This document shows, piece after piece, positions 17,815 through 27,442 of a stretch of 64,000 nt of DNA. Location: the NCBI RefSeq assembly GCF_029016485.1, contig NZ_CP092107.1, positions 186,001-250,000 of the forward strand, in the 5' to 3' direction. Numbering within the stretch: the first letter of the stretch is position 1; every line of letters starts with the position of its first letter. This stretch comes from Vibrio sp. JC009 (GTDB lineage: Bacteria > Pseudomonadota > Gammaproteobacteria > Enterobacterales > Vibrionaceae). A program made the translations under genes and the position numbers. Under the pieces are notes generated by a model. The model was not told the origin of the DNA. It did not search any database and saw nothing but the letters and a program-made list of their open reading frames with translations.

Positions 17815-18630
17815 TTACTTCGTAGGAATGTACCCATACTGGCTAATCAGCTTCTTAGCTCTTTCAGACTGCACGAACGAAACGAATGACTTACCGTTTT
17901 CTGAAATCTCTGACTTCTTGTAAAGCAGGATAAACGGGCGCGCCAGCTGGTATTCACCAGAAGCGATACTCTGCTGGTTCGCTTCAACACCGTCTATCTT
18001 CAGCTCTTTTACAGAGTGGTCCACCGAGCCTTCAGAAACAAAACCGATAGCGTGAACATTATTATTGACGATGGACTTAACCATACTGTTGCTGTTAACC
18101 ACCAGATTGTTTGGGTTGATATCGGATACCTGCTTGTCTTTAATCACCCGGATCAGGCCGAGCTGAGTTTCAAAGCTGTAACGAGAGCCTGATGAGGCTT
18201 CACGAGTTACCACTGCAATCTTGCGGTCCGGTCCGCCAAGTTGCTTCCAGTTAGTCACTTTACCTTTATAGATATCGTAAAGCTCCTGACGGCTAAGGTT
18301 TTCGGTTGGGTTAGTATGGTTGACGATTACCGCAAGGCCGTCATACGCAAAATGGATAACTGCAAGGTCGTCACTCATTTCACCTTCGGTCAGGTAACGG
18401 GAGCTCATACCTATCTCAGCAACACCTTTATCGACCAGTGTAATACCAGCAGTTGACCCAACGCCTTGGACGGCTACAAACGATTCACCATGCGAATTAT
18501 TATATTCTTCAGCCAGAATATCCATAATTCTGGCAACGGAAGTTGAACCAGAGATATTGACTTCTTTCCCGGCGGCAGAGAGAGAGAAGGAAAGAATGGC
18601 AAGAAGCGAAGTAATGACAACGCGTAGCAT
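17815..18630 (-). CDS. Orphan PstS-like phosphate-binding periplasmic protein
   Basis: A 271-residue solute-binding protein of the PstS family. It has a cleavable signal peptide (about 1-21) and phosphate-loop features ISGSTSVAR and SSRYLTEGEM, plus TREASSGSRYSFE. Members deliver inorganic phosphate to PstCAB. No pstC, pstA or pstB is nearby, so it either serves a transporter encoded elsewhere or acts as a stand-alone binding or adhesion protein. An AGGAG ribosome site is present. Upstream I see TTGTCACATAAGCGTAAT, which fits only half of a Pho box, so PhoB control is uncertain. Confidence 0.82.
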   Translation of the reverse strand: MLRVVITSLLAILSFSLSAAGKEVNISGSTSVARIMDILAEEYNNSHGESFVAVQGVGSTAGITLVDKGVAEIGMSSRYLTEGEMSDDLAVIHFAYDGLAVIVNHTNPTENLSRQELYDIYKGKVTNWKQLGGPDRKIAVVTREASSGSRYSFETQLGLIRVIKDKQVSDINPNNLVVNSNSMVKSIVNNNVHAIGFVSEGSVDHSVKELKIDGVEANQQSIASGEYQLARPFILLYKKSEISENGKSFVSFVQSERAKKLISQYGYIPTK

Positions 18631-18800
18631 AAAGAAGCTCCTGAGAAGTGGATTAATTTAATTTCCCTATATGTTATGTAGTATTTATTACGCTTATGTG
18701 ACAATAACTACATGTTTGATTAATAGTCAATTTTAACCAGTGATCTGTTTTATTATAAGAGTATGATTATTGAAACAGTGATGACGTCGGTGCATTCAGT

Positions 18801-19151
18801 ATGGAACTATCTGAAATAGAACTCTATCGCCTGGAAAAAGCGATACGGCAGTTGTGTCAAAGCAGAAATCAAAATACGCCTGCCGAGCTTGGTAAGGTGC
18901 AGTATGAGATGCTGTCCGATGGTGTGTTTGTGTATAAGGAAGCGTTTTTGCTGGACTCATCCCATGTAAACTTCGAATATCCGGTAGCCAGGCTGATACT
19001 GGATGCGCAAGAGGGTTACTGGAAGCTGCAACTGACAGAAGAAAGCCCTGAAGATAAAGAGAAGGCAAGCTGGGTTGATAAAAAAAACTCACCAACCTTT
19101 GAGCCTTTGGTTGATGAGTTATTGCATGACCCTGACAATTTATTCTGGTAA
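18801..19151 (+). CDS. DUF3024-like conserved protein
   Basis: A 116-residue soluble protein that looks like the DUF3024 family found in Vibrio and Shewanella. The pattern is an N-terminal helix (ELYRLEKAIRQLC), a beta-rich middle and a conserved WKL-x-W-like C-terminal region ending DPDNLFW. No catalytic motif or membrane segment is visible and no function is known for the family. It converges on the AraC-type regulator with 5 bases between stop codons and no terminator. Confidence 0.6.
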   Translation: MELSEIELYRLEKAIRQLCQSRNQNTPAELGKVQYEMLSDGVFVYKEAFLLDSSHVNFEYPVARLILDAQEGYWKLQLTEESPEDKEKASWVDKKNSPTFEPLVDELLHDPDNLFW

Positions 19152-19156
19152 CGACT

Positions 19157-19957
19157 TTAGTTACCGGAGCAGATTTTCTGCCTGAATTCCTTTGGTGTAA
19201 TTCCCTGAACACCCTTAAAGGCAGTACTGAAGTGTGCTGCACTTTTAAAGCCGGATTCAAAGGCAATATCGGCAATGGACTTGCTCGTCAGTCGTAATTT
19301 GTCAGCCGCGTAGTTTACGCGTTTAACTTTTAGTATCTGAGAAAAGCTTAAACCTTCCGCTGACAGCCTTCTTTTCAGTGTTGCTGTGGACATACCCAGG
19401 AATCGGGCGGTATTTTCCAGCGAAACCTCATTTTCGATATTCAGCTCAATAAAACGAATGACTTTCTGTGCAGAGCTCTGGTTACATGCACGCTGAAGAA
19501 TCGGCAGATGGTTCGGCGAAACATTGATGATTTCTAGAAGCAATGCGGTGGCAAGTGCTTCAAGGGTGTCATCACTGCTATGATTCTTTGTTGCATCAGC
19601 AAGTAACTCAAGTATTTGAGTTGCGATCTTATAATCTGAATCCAGTGGGCGGAATGCCACTTCTTCAATTTCAGACATCTGCTGAATATGCAGATAAAAC
19701 TGTTGCAGTAAATTTGGCTCGAACGTGATCATCTGCGCTGAGAAGTCGCCATTTTCGGGATGGGACTCAAGCAATTTAAATTCATCCGAGTGATAAATAG
19801 TGTATTCACCGCTCTTTAGTTCACGGTCTTCGTGTTTGTGCGTTTTGTAAGTAAGTCGTCCTTGTTCGATTAGAATTATGCCGCAAGTCGTCACAGGGTA
19901 ACGATCTTTTTTACGCGGAGTAAAACTGCTTTGCTTGTAAATGGTAATTCTTGCCAT
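19157..19957 (-). CDS. AraC-family transcriptional regulator
   Basis: A 266-residue regulator with a C-terminal AraC DNA-binding domain at about 160-260. The two helix-turn-helix units include ENTARFLGMSTATLKRRL and SIADIAFESGFKSAAHFSTA. The N-terminal half is a cupin-like effector region with no recognised ligand. In architecture it resembles regulators of the GadX/ToxT-like class more than sugar-type AraC. No target operon is adjacent: rnb lies upstream on the same strand behind its own terminator, so it probably regulates itself or distant genes. Confidence 0.85.
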   Translation of the reverse strand: MARITIYKQSSFTPRKKDRYPVTTCGIILIEQGRLTYKTHKHEDRELKSGEYTIYHSDEFKLLESHPENGDFSAQMITFEPNLLQQFYLHIQQMSEIEEVAFRPLDSDYKIATQILELLADATKNHSSDDTLEALATALLLEIINVSPNHLPILQRACNQSSAQKVIRFIELNIENEVSLENTARFLGMSTATLKRRLSAEGLSFSQILKVKRVNYAADKLRLTSKSIADIAFESGFKSAAHFSTAFKGVQGITPKEFRQKICSGN

Positions 19958-19980
19958 AGTTACCTTTTCTTATTTTATAA

Positions 19981-20000
19981 AGGCGTTCATTTGAACGCCT
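19981..20000 (-). terminator. Terminator of rnb
   Basis: A perfect palindrome AGGCGTTCA-TT-TGAACGCCT, followed on the minus strand by TTATAAAAT. It lies 17 bases after the rnb stop and separates rnb from the AraC-type gene. Confidence 0.75.
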
Positions 20001-20016
20001 GAATTGTCAGCAATGC

Positions 20017-22020
20017 TTAATCTTCAGATTTACTTATCGGGTCACTTTCAGGTGATTCCGAAAATACTTCTGTAGGCTTAGCAACGATACTGCGAGTTTC
20101 AACGTTTACTTCAGCTAAGGTTATTTCTAACACATCTCCTAATTTGTAAACGTGATCCTTGTCTATGGAAACTATTCCGCTTTCGCTATTGCACTCAATT
20201 CTTTCTTTATTGCCCATAATGAGCGAAGAAGGAATAAACGCAGTTGCACCGTTTTCCAGAATTCTTACCCGCATACCGGCGCGATTAATATCAAATATTT
20301 CACCCTGGAAGCGAGTTTCATTTTTAGGCTCATCCACTAACGTTCTTGCATATAGCCAGTCTGCTACGTTCCGCTCTGCAATTTTATGATGCTTTCTGTG
20401 AATAGCCAGTTCTTCGCCCAATGCTTCATCCGGGTTTTGAACAGACTCTTTACCAAGGATGTGCGCTTTTAACAGGCGATGGTTAATCATATCGCCATAT
20501 TTACGAATCGGTGAAGTCCAGGTGGCGTAAAGCTCTAAGCCCATAGCAAAATGCGATTCCGGCGTGTTGCTGATTTCGCTGTAAGTCTGGAACTTACGCA
20601 CTCTGTTGTCTAAATAGGAGGTTTCCTGCTGATTTAACCAGCGTCTCAGAGCGCTAAAGCCTTCAAGAGTAGCAATGCTCTCCTGAGTAAACGGCAGTTC
20701 GCCTTCTGGATTAATCAGTTCAACGATATCTTTGATTTTCTCGGACTTAAAGCCAGAGTGAGTGTTGAATACGCCTTTGCCCTGGCTCTGTGCAAGAACT
20801 TTACCTGCACAGATATTGGCGGTAATCATGGCTTCCTCTACCAGACGGTTAGAAGTTCTTCTCTGATCGGCGTGAATCGCGATTACGTCATTGTCTTCAC
20901 TCAGTTCAAAGCGGTAGTCAGGACGATCCGGGAATACCACGGCATTCTCTTCACGCCATTTTGCACGAGCTGTGGCAAAAGCGTTCAGATCAGTCACCAC
21001 TTTGGCGATAGTCTCGTCCGGTGACCAGTTTTCACTGCTGCCGTTTTCAAGCCAGTCTGATACATTGTCGTAAATCAGTCTCTGGTGAGATTTGATGTTT
21101 GCAGCGAAGAAGTGAATATCGTCACTGATGACACCGTCTGCACCGACAGTGACTTTACAACAAAGAGCCGGTCTTACTTCACCTTCAATAAGCGAGCAAA
21201 GCTCATCGGCCAGATCGCGAGGCAGCATAGGGATATTTCGGCCCGGCAGATAGATGGTAAAGCCGCGCTCACGGGCCACTTTGTCCATATTATCATCAGG
21301 CGAAATATAAGCTGTTGGATCCGCGATAGCTATGGTTAGCTCGAACTTTCCGTCATCCAGAGTTCTCGCGTACAGTGCATCATCCATATCTTTGGTTGAT
21401 TCACCGTCAATAGTAACAAATGGTACGTCAGTCATATCGACGCGTTCCATGTCAGGGTCGTCATTCAGTTGCCAGTTATCTATGCCTTCCGGTTCACTGT
21501 TAGGCAGATCATTCTGTGCAAGTGTTACCCACCAAGGGGCAATCTTGTCATTTACATCCGTGATCTTTTCGCTGATTTCCGCAAAGAAGCCGTTATCGCC
21601 CTTAAGAGGGTGGCGAATCAGGTGAGCAACAACCCAGTCGCCTTCCTGCAGCGTTTCCGGGTTTAAACCTTTTTTGGCTTTGGCCTTAAAAGAAAGCCTT
21701 TTAAGCTGAGGCAGGTCAGGGGTCACATTGAGCTTGCCCTTAAACATCTTCACCCGGCCGATAAAGCGGGTCAGGCTCTGCTCGATAAGTTCATCGGGTT
21801 CCGCCACTTCTTTTTCTTTCTCTGTACGGATAAGTGCGACAACCTTGTCACCGTGAAGACATTTTTTCATATACGGTGGCGGGATAAAGAAGCTGGTTTT
21901 ATTGTCCACTTCCAGAAAACCGAAGCCTTTATCCGTTGCCTTGATAGTGCCTTCTTTTTTCGGGATATTTTCTTTAATTTGCTGCTTAAGCTGAGCTAAG
22001 AGGGGATTGTCCTGGAACAT
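20017..22020 (-). CDS. rnb: Exoribonuclease II
   Basis: RNase II degrades single-stranded RNA processively from the 3' end in the cytoplasm. The 667-residue protein has N-terminal cold-shock domains ([10 protein letters not shown] at 31-40), the RNB catalytic domain with [15 protein letters not shown] at 204-218 (Asp205, 211, 213, 214 correspond to the catalytic aspartates of the E. coli enzyme), and a C-terminal S1 domain at about 555-645. Length matches Vibrio RNase II and the spacing to the S1 domain argues against RNase R, which is much longer. It is monocistronic with a clear terminator. Confidence 0.95.
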   Translation of the reverse strand: MFQDNPLLAQLKQQIKENIPKKEGTIKATDKGFGFLEVDNKTSFFIPPPYMKKCLHGDKVVALIRTEKEKEVAEPDELIEQSLTRFIGRVKMFKGKLNVTPDLPQLKRLSFKAKAKKGLNPETLQEGDWVVAHLIRHPLKGDNGFFAEISEKITDVNDKIAPWWVTLAQNDLPNSEPEGIDNWQLNDDPDMERVDMTDVPFVTIDGESTKDMDDALYARTLDDGKFELTIAIADPTAYISPDDNMDKVARERGFTIYLPGRNIPMLPRDLADELCSLIEGEVRPALCCKVTVGADGVISDDIHFFAANIKSHQRLIYDNVSDWLENGSSENWSPDETIAKVVTDLNAFATARAKWREENAVVFPDRPDYRFELSEDNDVIAIHADQRRTSNRLVEEAMITANICAGKVLAQSQGKGVFNTHSGFKSEKIKDIVELINPEGELPFTQESIATLEGFSALRRWLNQQETSYLDNRVRKFQTYSEISNTPESHFAMGLELYATWTSPIRKYGDMINHRLLKAHILGKESVQNPDEALGEELAIHRKHHKIAERNVADWLYARTLVDEPKNETRFQGEIFDINRAGMRVRILENGATAFIPSSLIMGNKERIECNSESGIVSIDKDHVYKLGDVLEITLAEVNVETRSIVAKPTEVFSESPESDPISKSED

Positions 22021-22230
22021 CTAACTTGATTTAAACCTTTGTGACGACGATTCATAAGCGAATTTACTATGCGCTATGGTACTAGGTAATGAGCCAAATG
22101 TATAACTATAAAACGCAAAGTCAGGGGGGGATTTGAGCCAGAATCTTGACTGGGGTCACGGCAGGTCTTTGTCATAGAATAAAGGAGGCTATTCATAACA
22201 AAATCAAAGGCCCCAAGAAGATTATTCCAT

Positions 22231-22350
22231 TTATTTTATGCTCAGAATACCAATAAAATAGGTAATTGCTATTGAGGCACTAATTAATTTTATCAATAGC
22301 CGGAAATATCTATTCATAATATCTTGTTCTTTTGCTGTCTTGATGATCAT
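22231..22350 (-). CDS. Small membrane protein, 39 residues
   Basis: An ATG at 22350 follows a GAGG ribosome site with 8-base spacing on the minus strand and opens a 39-residue frame. After a short polar start (MIIKTAKEQD) the protein has one hydrophobic helix, about residues 18-37 (LLIKLISASIAITYFIG), ending in a basic residue. It lies in the 1-kb gap between divergent rnb and deaD. I do not recognise a family. The good ribosome site and single membrane span suggest a real stress-type small membrane protein, but chance cannot be excluded. Confidence 0.45.
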   Translation of the reverse strand: MIIKTAKEQDIMNRYFRLLIKLISASIAITYFIGILSIK

Positions 22351-22954
22351 ACTAACACCCTCTGATTCCATTAGGATGCATGGTTTTCTGATTAATAGTC
22401 GTTCCATGTACCTGCTACTAAGAAAATTTCATTATAACGTGCTGAAAAATAGCGCGAATTTTCAGCTAAATGTACTGCATATGAAATTAAGTTCTCTTAC
22501 TAATCAGTTTAGGTCATAGATTATGAATGAGAAAACTGAACCAAGATCAAGAAATTTTCTTTTTTGCTTGTAACTACATGAAAAATATTTGGTTGTCTGA
22601 TTGTTTGAAAGTTGAAACACTCTGATTAATACGGTGTTGTCTCAGTACTGATACACAATTTAGATAGGGCTATTGCTCTAAATAAATACTAACTTGCTGT
22701 ATTTAAGTTAGGCAATAAATATATCTCTCAGTAATGATGTTGCATAATTTTGTTGAGTATTTGCACTACTGGTATGAGGTTTGGTGAAAATTTGCTCTTT
22801 CGGGAGTAAGATTTACTCAAAATGTGATGTATTTCAATTTTTTCTGGCTTTTTCATCCGATATAGGGCAGAATCAGCGCCCCTTAAGAGTTGTCCCAAAC
22901 AGCTTTGTGCGTTTTTATACTGTACAAATATCTATTTGATATGTTCGCAAGAGA
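22351..22954 (+). other. Long leader/upstream region of deaD
   Basis: About 600 AT-rich bases lie upstream of the deaD-coupled small ORF. No other ORF with a good ribosome site was found. Long untranslated leaders are a known feature of cold-shock helicase genes such as E. coli deaD/csdA, so much of this may be transcribed. I could not fix a promoter with confidence. Confidence 0.45.
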
Positions 22955-23029
22955 ATGGATTCGGCACTGAACCTGACGGTATCGGAATTTGAAAAGCTAG
23001 TGGGACCCATGTTTACAACTACACAGTAG
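22955..23029 (+). CDS. Upstream ORF in the deaD leader, 24 residues
   Basis: An ATG preceded by AAGAGA opens a 24-residue frame beginning MDSALNLTVSEF. Its stop TAG (23027-23029) overlaps the AGGA ribosome site of deaD, whose ATG is 7 bases further. This is the usual geometry for translational coupling. In E. coli a small ORF (yrbN) also precedes deaD; I have not shown homology. The peptide may be a leader whose translation controls deaD. Confidence 0.5.
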   Translation: MDSALNLTVSEFEKLVGPMFTTTQ

Positions 23030-23036
23030 GATCCCA

Positions 23037-24917
23037 ATGCAAGATTCTGATATTAAATTCAGTGACCTGTCACTGAATGACGCGCTTTTGTCTTCTCTAA
23101 ACGACATGGGCTTTGTTTCTCCAACCCCAATCCAGGCAGCGGCTATTCCGCACCTTCTTGAAGGTAAAGATGCGCTGGGTAAAGCGCAGACTGGTACAGG
23201 TAAAACTGCAGCATTCTCCCTTCCTCTGCTAAATAATCTGAACCTAAAGCAGTACAAGCCACAGGCGATCATTATGGCGCCGACTCGTGAGCTTGCGATT
23301 CAGGTAGCCGCGGAAATCAAAAACCTTGGTAAGAACATTAAAGGTCTGAAAGTTCTTGAAATCTACGGTGGTGCATCAATTGTTGACCAGATGCGCGCAC
23401 TTAAATCCGGTGCACACATTGTTGTTGGTACGCCTGGCCGTGTTCAGGATCTGATTAAGCGTGACCGTCTGCACCTGGATGAAGTGAACACCTTCGTACT
23501 GGATGAAGCCGATGAAATGCTTAACATGGGCTTTGTTGATGATGTTACCTGGATTATGGAACAGGCTCCGGAATCAGCGCAGCGCGTTCTGTTCTCTGCA
23601 ACTATGCCTCCAATGCTTAAGACGATTGTTGACCGCTTCCTGCGCGATCCAATCCGCATTGATGTTGCCGGTGCTAACCACACAGTAGAAAAAGTAGAGC
23701 AGCAGTTCTGGGTTGTTAAAGGCGTAGAGAAAGACGAAGCAATGTCGCGTCTTCTTGAAACTGAAGAGACGGATGCTTCTATTGTATTCGTAAGAACCCG
23801 TCAGGACACTGAGCGTCTTGCTGACTGGCTGACGGCGCGTGGCTTTAAAGCGGCTGCACTTCACGGTGATATTCCGCAGTCACTGCGTGAAAGAACGGTT
23901 GATCACATCAAAAACGGTGTTATCGACATTCTTGTTGCAACAGACGTTGTTGCACGTGGCCTTGACGTGCCAAGAATTACACACGTATTTAACTACGACA
24001 TCCCGTTCGATGTTGAGTCATACATCCACCGTATCGGCCGTACCGGTCGTGCTGGACGTAAAGGTAAGGCGATCCTTCTTGTTCGCACTAACCAGATCCG
24101 TATGCTTCGCACCATTGAGCGTGTAACAAAATCAAGCATGCAGGAAATCCAGCTTCCACACCGCGACAAAGTGGCAGAAGCACGTCTGGAAAAACTGGGT
24201 ACTGAGCTTGAGCTTGAAAAAGAGCACTCAGCACTGGAAAACTTTGCTGAGCTAATTGAAAAGCTACAAGAACAACTTGAAATCGATGCGACAACTCTTG
24301 CAGCAATGCTTCTTAAGCGTGCTCAGGGTAAGCGTCCTCTGTTCTATAAAGGTCCGGACCCAATGGTTGCGGCTATCGAGCGTGAGAAACAACGTCGCAA
24401 AGAGCGTCGTGAAGGTAACCGCGATGGCAACCGCGAAGGTCGCCGTGGCGATCGTTCATTCGGTGGCAAGCAGGACTGGGATACTTACCAGCTTCAGGTT
24501 GGCCGTGAGCAGGGTGTTCAGGTTAAAGATATCGTTGGTGCACTTGCTAATGAGCTTGGTCTGTCTAAAGGTTCTATCGGTGCAATCAAGCTTGCACCCG
24601 AGCACACTTTTGTTCAGTTGCCAAAAGCAATGAACTCTGAAACAGCCGGTAAACTTCGCAAGCTGCGTATCCGTCAGAAAGAAGCCGGTGCTGTTGTTTG
24701 TGATTTCGATGATTTCCGCGAGCGTGGCGGTCGTCGTGATGGCGGCAGAAGAGACGGCAACCGTGATGGTGGTGGTTACCGTGGTAACCGTGAAGGCGGT
24801 CGTGGCAACCGTGGTGGCCGTGACGGCGAGCGTCGTTTTGACCGCAACCGCGGTGGCGATCACAGAGGCAGTCACAGAGGTGAACGTTCTGGCCGTGGTA
24901 AAAGACACGAAGGTTAA
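23037..24917 (+). CDS. deaD: Cold-shock DEAD-box RNA helicase DeaD/CsdA
   Basis: A 626-residue RNA helicase involved in ribosome assembly and mRNA decay in the cold. Core motifs are Walker A AQTGTGKT (50-57), PTREL, DEAD (156-159), SAT and HRIGRTGRAG. After the helicase core comes a helical dimerisation region, then a DbpA-type RNA-binding domain at about 480-555, which marks it as DeaD. The C-terminus is an Arg/Gly/Asp-rich tail of about 65 residues with many RDG and RGG steps. The tail's repetitive codons generate long antisense frames that are not genes. Expression is probably cold-induced through the long leader and coupled upstream ORF. A strong terminator follows. Confidence 0.95.
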   Translation: MQDSDIKFSDLSLNDALLSSLNDMGFVSPTPIQAAAIPHLLEGKDALGKAQTGTGKTAAFSLPLLNNLNLKQYKPQAIIMAPTRELAIQVAAEIKNLGKNIKGLKVLEIYGGASIVDQMRALKSGAHIVVGTPGRVQDLIKRDRLHLDEVNTFVLDEADEMLNMGFVDDVTWIMEQAPESAQRVLFSATMPPMLKTIVDRFLRDPIRIDVAGANHTVEKVEQQFWVVKGVEKDEAMSRLLETEETDASIVFVRTRQDTERLADWLTARGFKAAALHGDIPQSLRERTVDHIKNGVIDILVATDVVARGLDVPRITHVFNYDIPFDVESYIHRIGRTGRAGRKGKAILLVRTNQIRMLRTIERVTKSSMQEIQLPHRDKVAEARLEKLGTELELEKEHSALENFAELIEKLQEQLEIDATTLAAMLLKRAQGKRPLFYKGPDPMVAAIEREKQRRKERREGNRDGNREGRRGDRSFGGKQDWDTYQLQVGREQGVQVKDIVGALANELGLSKGSIGAIKLAPEHTFVQLPKAMNSETAGKLRKLRIRQKEAGAVVCDFDDFRERGGRRDGGRRDGNRDGGGYRGNREGGRGNRGGRDGERRFDRNRGGDHRGSHRGERSGRGKRHEG

Positions 24918-24948
24918 TACCAGAACAAACACTCAAAAATTTTTGAAG

Positions 24949-24972
24949 CCGGGCTTATAGCCCGGTTTTTTT
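24949..24972 (+). terminator. Terminator of deaD
   Basis: CCGGGCT-TAT-AGCCCGG followed by seven T residues. Confidence 0.92.
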
Positions 24973-25035
24973 ATGCCTTATTGATGATTTGTATTTAATT
25001 TGTTATTAAATTCATAAGTCAAATTAAATTGTAGT

Positions 25036-25049
25036 TTGATTTATATCAA
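25036..25049 (+). promoter_or_regulatory. FNR-type binding site upstream of ackA
   Basis: TTGAT-TTAT-ATCAA is an exact match to the FNR consensus TTGAT-N4-ATCAA, 127 bases before the ackA start. A second palindrome, TTGATATCAA, without the spacer, lies at 25073-25082 near the expected promoter. Anaerobic induction of acetate kinase by FNR is the likely meaning (inference). Confidence 0.6.
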
Positions 25050-25175
25050 TAAAAATCGGTTGCCAAAGCAGTTTGATATCAATTAAAGTTGAATAATTCA
25101 AAAATTATTGAATAATGTGAAAACTCTACAACGCACAGTGCGTGTAAAAAACTGGACAACATAGGAAATGGTCTC

Positions 25176-26369
25176 ATGGCAAACAGCTTTGTACTTGTGA
25201 TTAACTCTGGCAGCTCATCACTAAAGTTCGCGGTAATCGATTCTGCAACCGGTGATGCAGTATTAAGTGGTTTAGGCGAATGTTTTGGTCTGCCTGAAGC
25301 GCGAATGAGCTGGAAATATCAAGGCGAAAAAACTGAAGTAGCAATCACGGATGAAGGTAATCACCATCAGGCAGCAATCTCAAGACTTGTTGATCTGGTA
25401 AATGAACTTGGACTGACAGAAGAAGTTGTGGCAGTGGGTCACCGCGTTGTACACGGTGGTGAAACATTTACGAAGTCAGTACTGATTGACGACCAAGTCA
25501 TCGCTGATATTGAAGCTGTTAAAGATCTTGCTCCTCTGCATAACCCTGCAAATATCCTGGGTATCAAAGCTGCACTGGAAGCTTTCCCGTCACTGCCTCA
25601 GGTTGCTGTATTTGATACGGCATTCCATCAGACTATGCCTGCTAAAGCATTTACTGGTGGTATCTCTCACGAACTGTACGAGAAGTACGCAATCCGTCGC
25701 TACGGTTTCCACGGTACAAGCCACTTCTATGTTAGCCGTGAAGCAGCAAAAATGCTGGATAAGAAACCTGAAGAATCAAGCTTTATCTCGGTTCACCTTG
25801 GTAACGGAGCTTCTGTATGTGCAATCAACAAAGGTAAGAGTGTTGACACATCTATGGGCTTTACTCCGCTTGCGGGCCTTATGATGGGTACTCGTAGTGG
25901 TGACCTTGACCCAGGCGTAATTGAGTTCCTGATGAAGAAAGGCTGGACTCCGGAGCAGGTATTTGAAACTCTGAATAAGAAATCTGGCTTCCTTGGTGTT
26001 TCAGGTCTTACCAGCGACGCTCGTGGTATTCTTGAAGCGATGGAAGAAGGTCATGAAGGCGCACGCCTTGCGTTTGACGTGTTTACTTACCGTGTCGCTA
26101 AGTACATCGGTTCTTACATGATCCCTCTGGATGGCATTGACGGTATTATCTTTACCGGTGGTATCGGTGAAAACTCTCTGCCGATTCGTCGTGAGATCCT
26201 GCAAGATCTTAAGCTTCTTGGCTTCGTTGAAGATGAGAAGGGCAACGAAGAAGCTCGCTTCGGTAATTCAGGCATCATCGGTAAGTCTGAGCTGCTTGAC
26301 GCTGTTGTTATGGTTATTCCAACCAATGAAGAGCTAGTTATAGCGCAGGATGCTGTTGCGTTAATCTAA
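25176..26369 (+). CDS. ackA: Acetate kinase
   Basis: Interconverts acetate plus ATP and acetyl phosphate plus ADP in the cytoplasm. The 397-residue enzyme shows the acetokinase signatures NSGSSSLKF near the N-terminus, GHRVVHGG, FDTAFHQTMP, HGTSHFYVS and the second family signature GTRSGDLDP, plus the adenine-site GGIGENS. It is not followed by a phosphotransacetylase gene, so it corresponds to the solitary second acetate kinase of Vibrio (often ackA2) rather than the ackA-pta operon; this is inferred from context. An FNR-type box lies upstream. Its terminator is cut by the neighbouring remnant ATPase gene. Confidence 0.93.
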   Translation: MANSFVLVINSGSSSLKFAVIDSATGDAVLSGLGECFGLPEARMSWKYQGEKTEVAITDEGNHHQAAISRLVDLVNELGLTEEVVAVGHRVVHGGETFTKSVLIDDQVIADIEAVKDLAPLHNPANILGIKAALEAFPSLPQVAVFDTAFHQTMPAKAFTGGISHELYEKYAIRRYGFHGTSHFYVSREAAKMLDKKPEESSFISVHLGNGASVCAINKGKSVDTSMGFTPLAGLMMGTRSGDLDPGVIEFLMKKGWTPEQVFETLNKKSGFLGVSGLTSDARGILEAMEEGHEGARLAFDVFTYRVAKYIGSYMIPLDGIDGIIFTGGIGENSLPIRREILQDLKLLGFVEDEKGNEEARFGNSGIIGKSELLDAVVMVIPTNEELVIAQDAVALI

Positions 26370-26455
26370 TATATTGAAAAATAAAGGTATTTTGTTTTTC
26401 GTTATCATCTTAACCATAAATTCCATGTTGAGTTGGTAATGACAATCTAAGATAT

Positions 26456-26481
26456 AAAGCCCAGGATCGCCCCTGGGCTTT
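26456..26481 (+). terminator. ackA terminator with damaged T-run
   Basis: AAAGCCCAGG (26456-26465) pairs with CCTGGGCTTT (26472-26481), but the expected run of Ts stops after three and continues as GTTGTATCTG. That point is where similarity to the downstream ATPase family begins. Termination may be weakened. Confidence 0.65.
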
Positions 26482-27442
26482 GTTGTATCTGCAAAAACTC
26501 GTGCAGGAAGGGGCAAACCCAGAACTTCCGTTAATCGCCAGTTATGGAACCGATAGGTTGTGGAATCAAAGTTACGATCCTTCAGTTGAATTGCCTGATT
26601 TAGCAAAAACAAGCAGGTTAGAGGGTTACAGAGACTGGAATAAGCCGCTGAGTGGATATAAAGTGTTTGCTAACTGGCTACATCAGGAAACTATGGCCAG
26701 TTATGAGCGAGCAATGCAGATACAAGAGCAAACCGTGAGGGGGAATCTTGTTAAAGGTAATATACATGCTGAACGTTTGTCAGCTTTGCAAGAAGCACTA
26801 GATATTGTTTTAAAACCATCTGGTTGGTCCAATGTTCATTACTCTGCTACTGCGAAGCAAGTTGTAGCTACTCATGAAACACAGGGTAATGTACCTATTG
26901 CGCTATTGAGTGATGGGGTACGTAACATGATCGGGATGGTTGCCGATATCGCTCGTCGGGCGATACAACTTAACCCGCATTTAGGGACAAATGCCGTTTC
27001 TGATGTGGAAGGGATTGTTCTGATTGATGAAGTCGACATGCACCTTCATCCACAATGGCAAAGAACGATTTTAGGTAGCCTGAGGACAGCTTTTCCTTTT
27101 ATTCAGTTTATTGTTACCACTCATTCTCCACTAGTGATCAGTGACAGCAAAGATATTCATGTAAACCTGTTAGATAGTCCTGAGAAGGCGACTTCATTGC
27201 CTGAGTTATATGGTCAGGATGCGAACTCTATTCTCCTGGATGTTATGGATACCGATATTCGAGCGGCGGAGATCAATGTAAAGCTTAACGATCTGCTTGA
27301 TGCTATTCATGAATCAGATATTCCAAAGGCCAGGGAGTTGATAGATGAGTTAGAAGCTGAATTGCCTGCGGCTAATATTGAGCTATCAAAAGCAAAACTT
27401 ATGCTTCGTAAAAAGGAGCTGAAAATTGCGCAAAATAGTTAA
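26480..27442 (+). pseudogene. N-terminally truncated AAA ATPase (PtuA/COG3950-like)
   Basis: The C-terminal part of an ABC/RecF-type ATPase of the kind found in Septu and retron-linked defence modules. Visible are the family block LPLIASYGTDRLW at 16-28, an ABC-like signature LLSDGVRNM (142-150), Walker B with IVLIDEVDMHLHP (179-191) and the switch histidine in TTHSP (213-217). Walker A and the first roughly 120-170 residues are missing. No ATG or ribosome site starts this frame: it opens at TTG next to the ackA terminator after an in-frame TGA at 26429-26431. It is almost certainly non-functional as an ATPase. A C-terminal coiled-coil-like helix (about 262-318) remains. Confidence 0.75.

Noticed and set aside
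24456..24960. Long overlapping frames across the 3' end of deaD on both strands, giving Thr/Val-rich and His-rich products
   Set aside because: They arise from repetitive RGG/RDG codons in the deaD tail; no ribosome site and composition is that of shadow frames.
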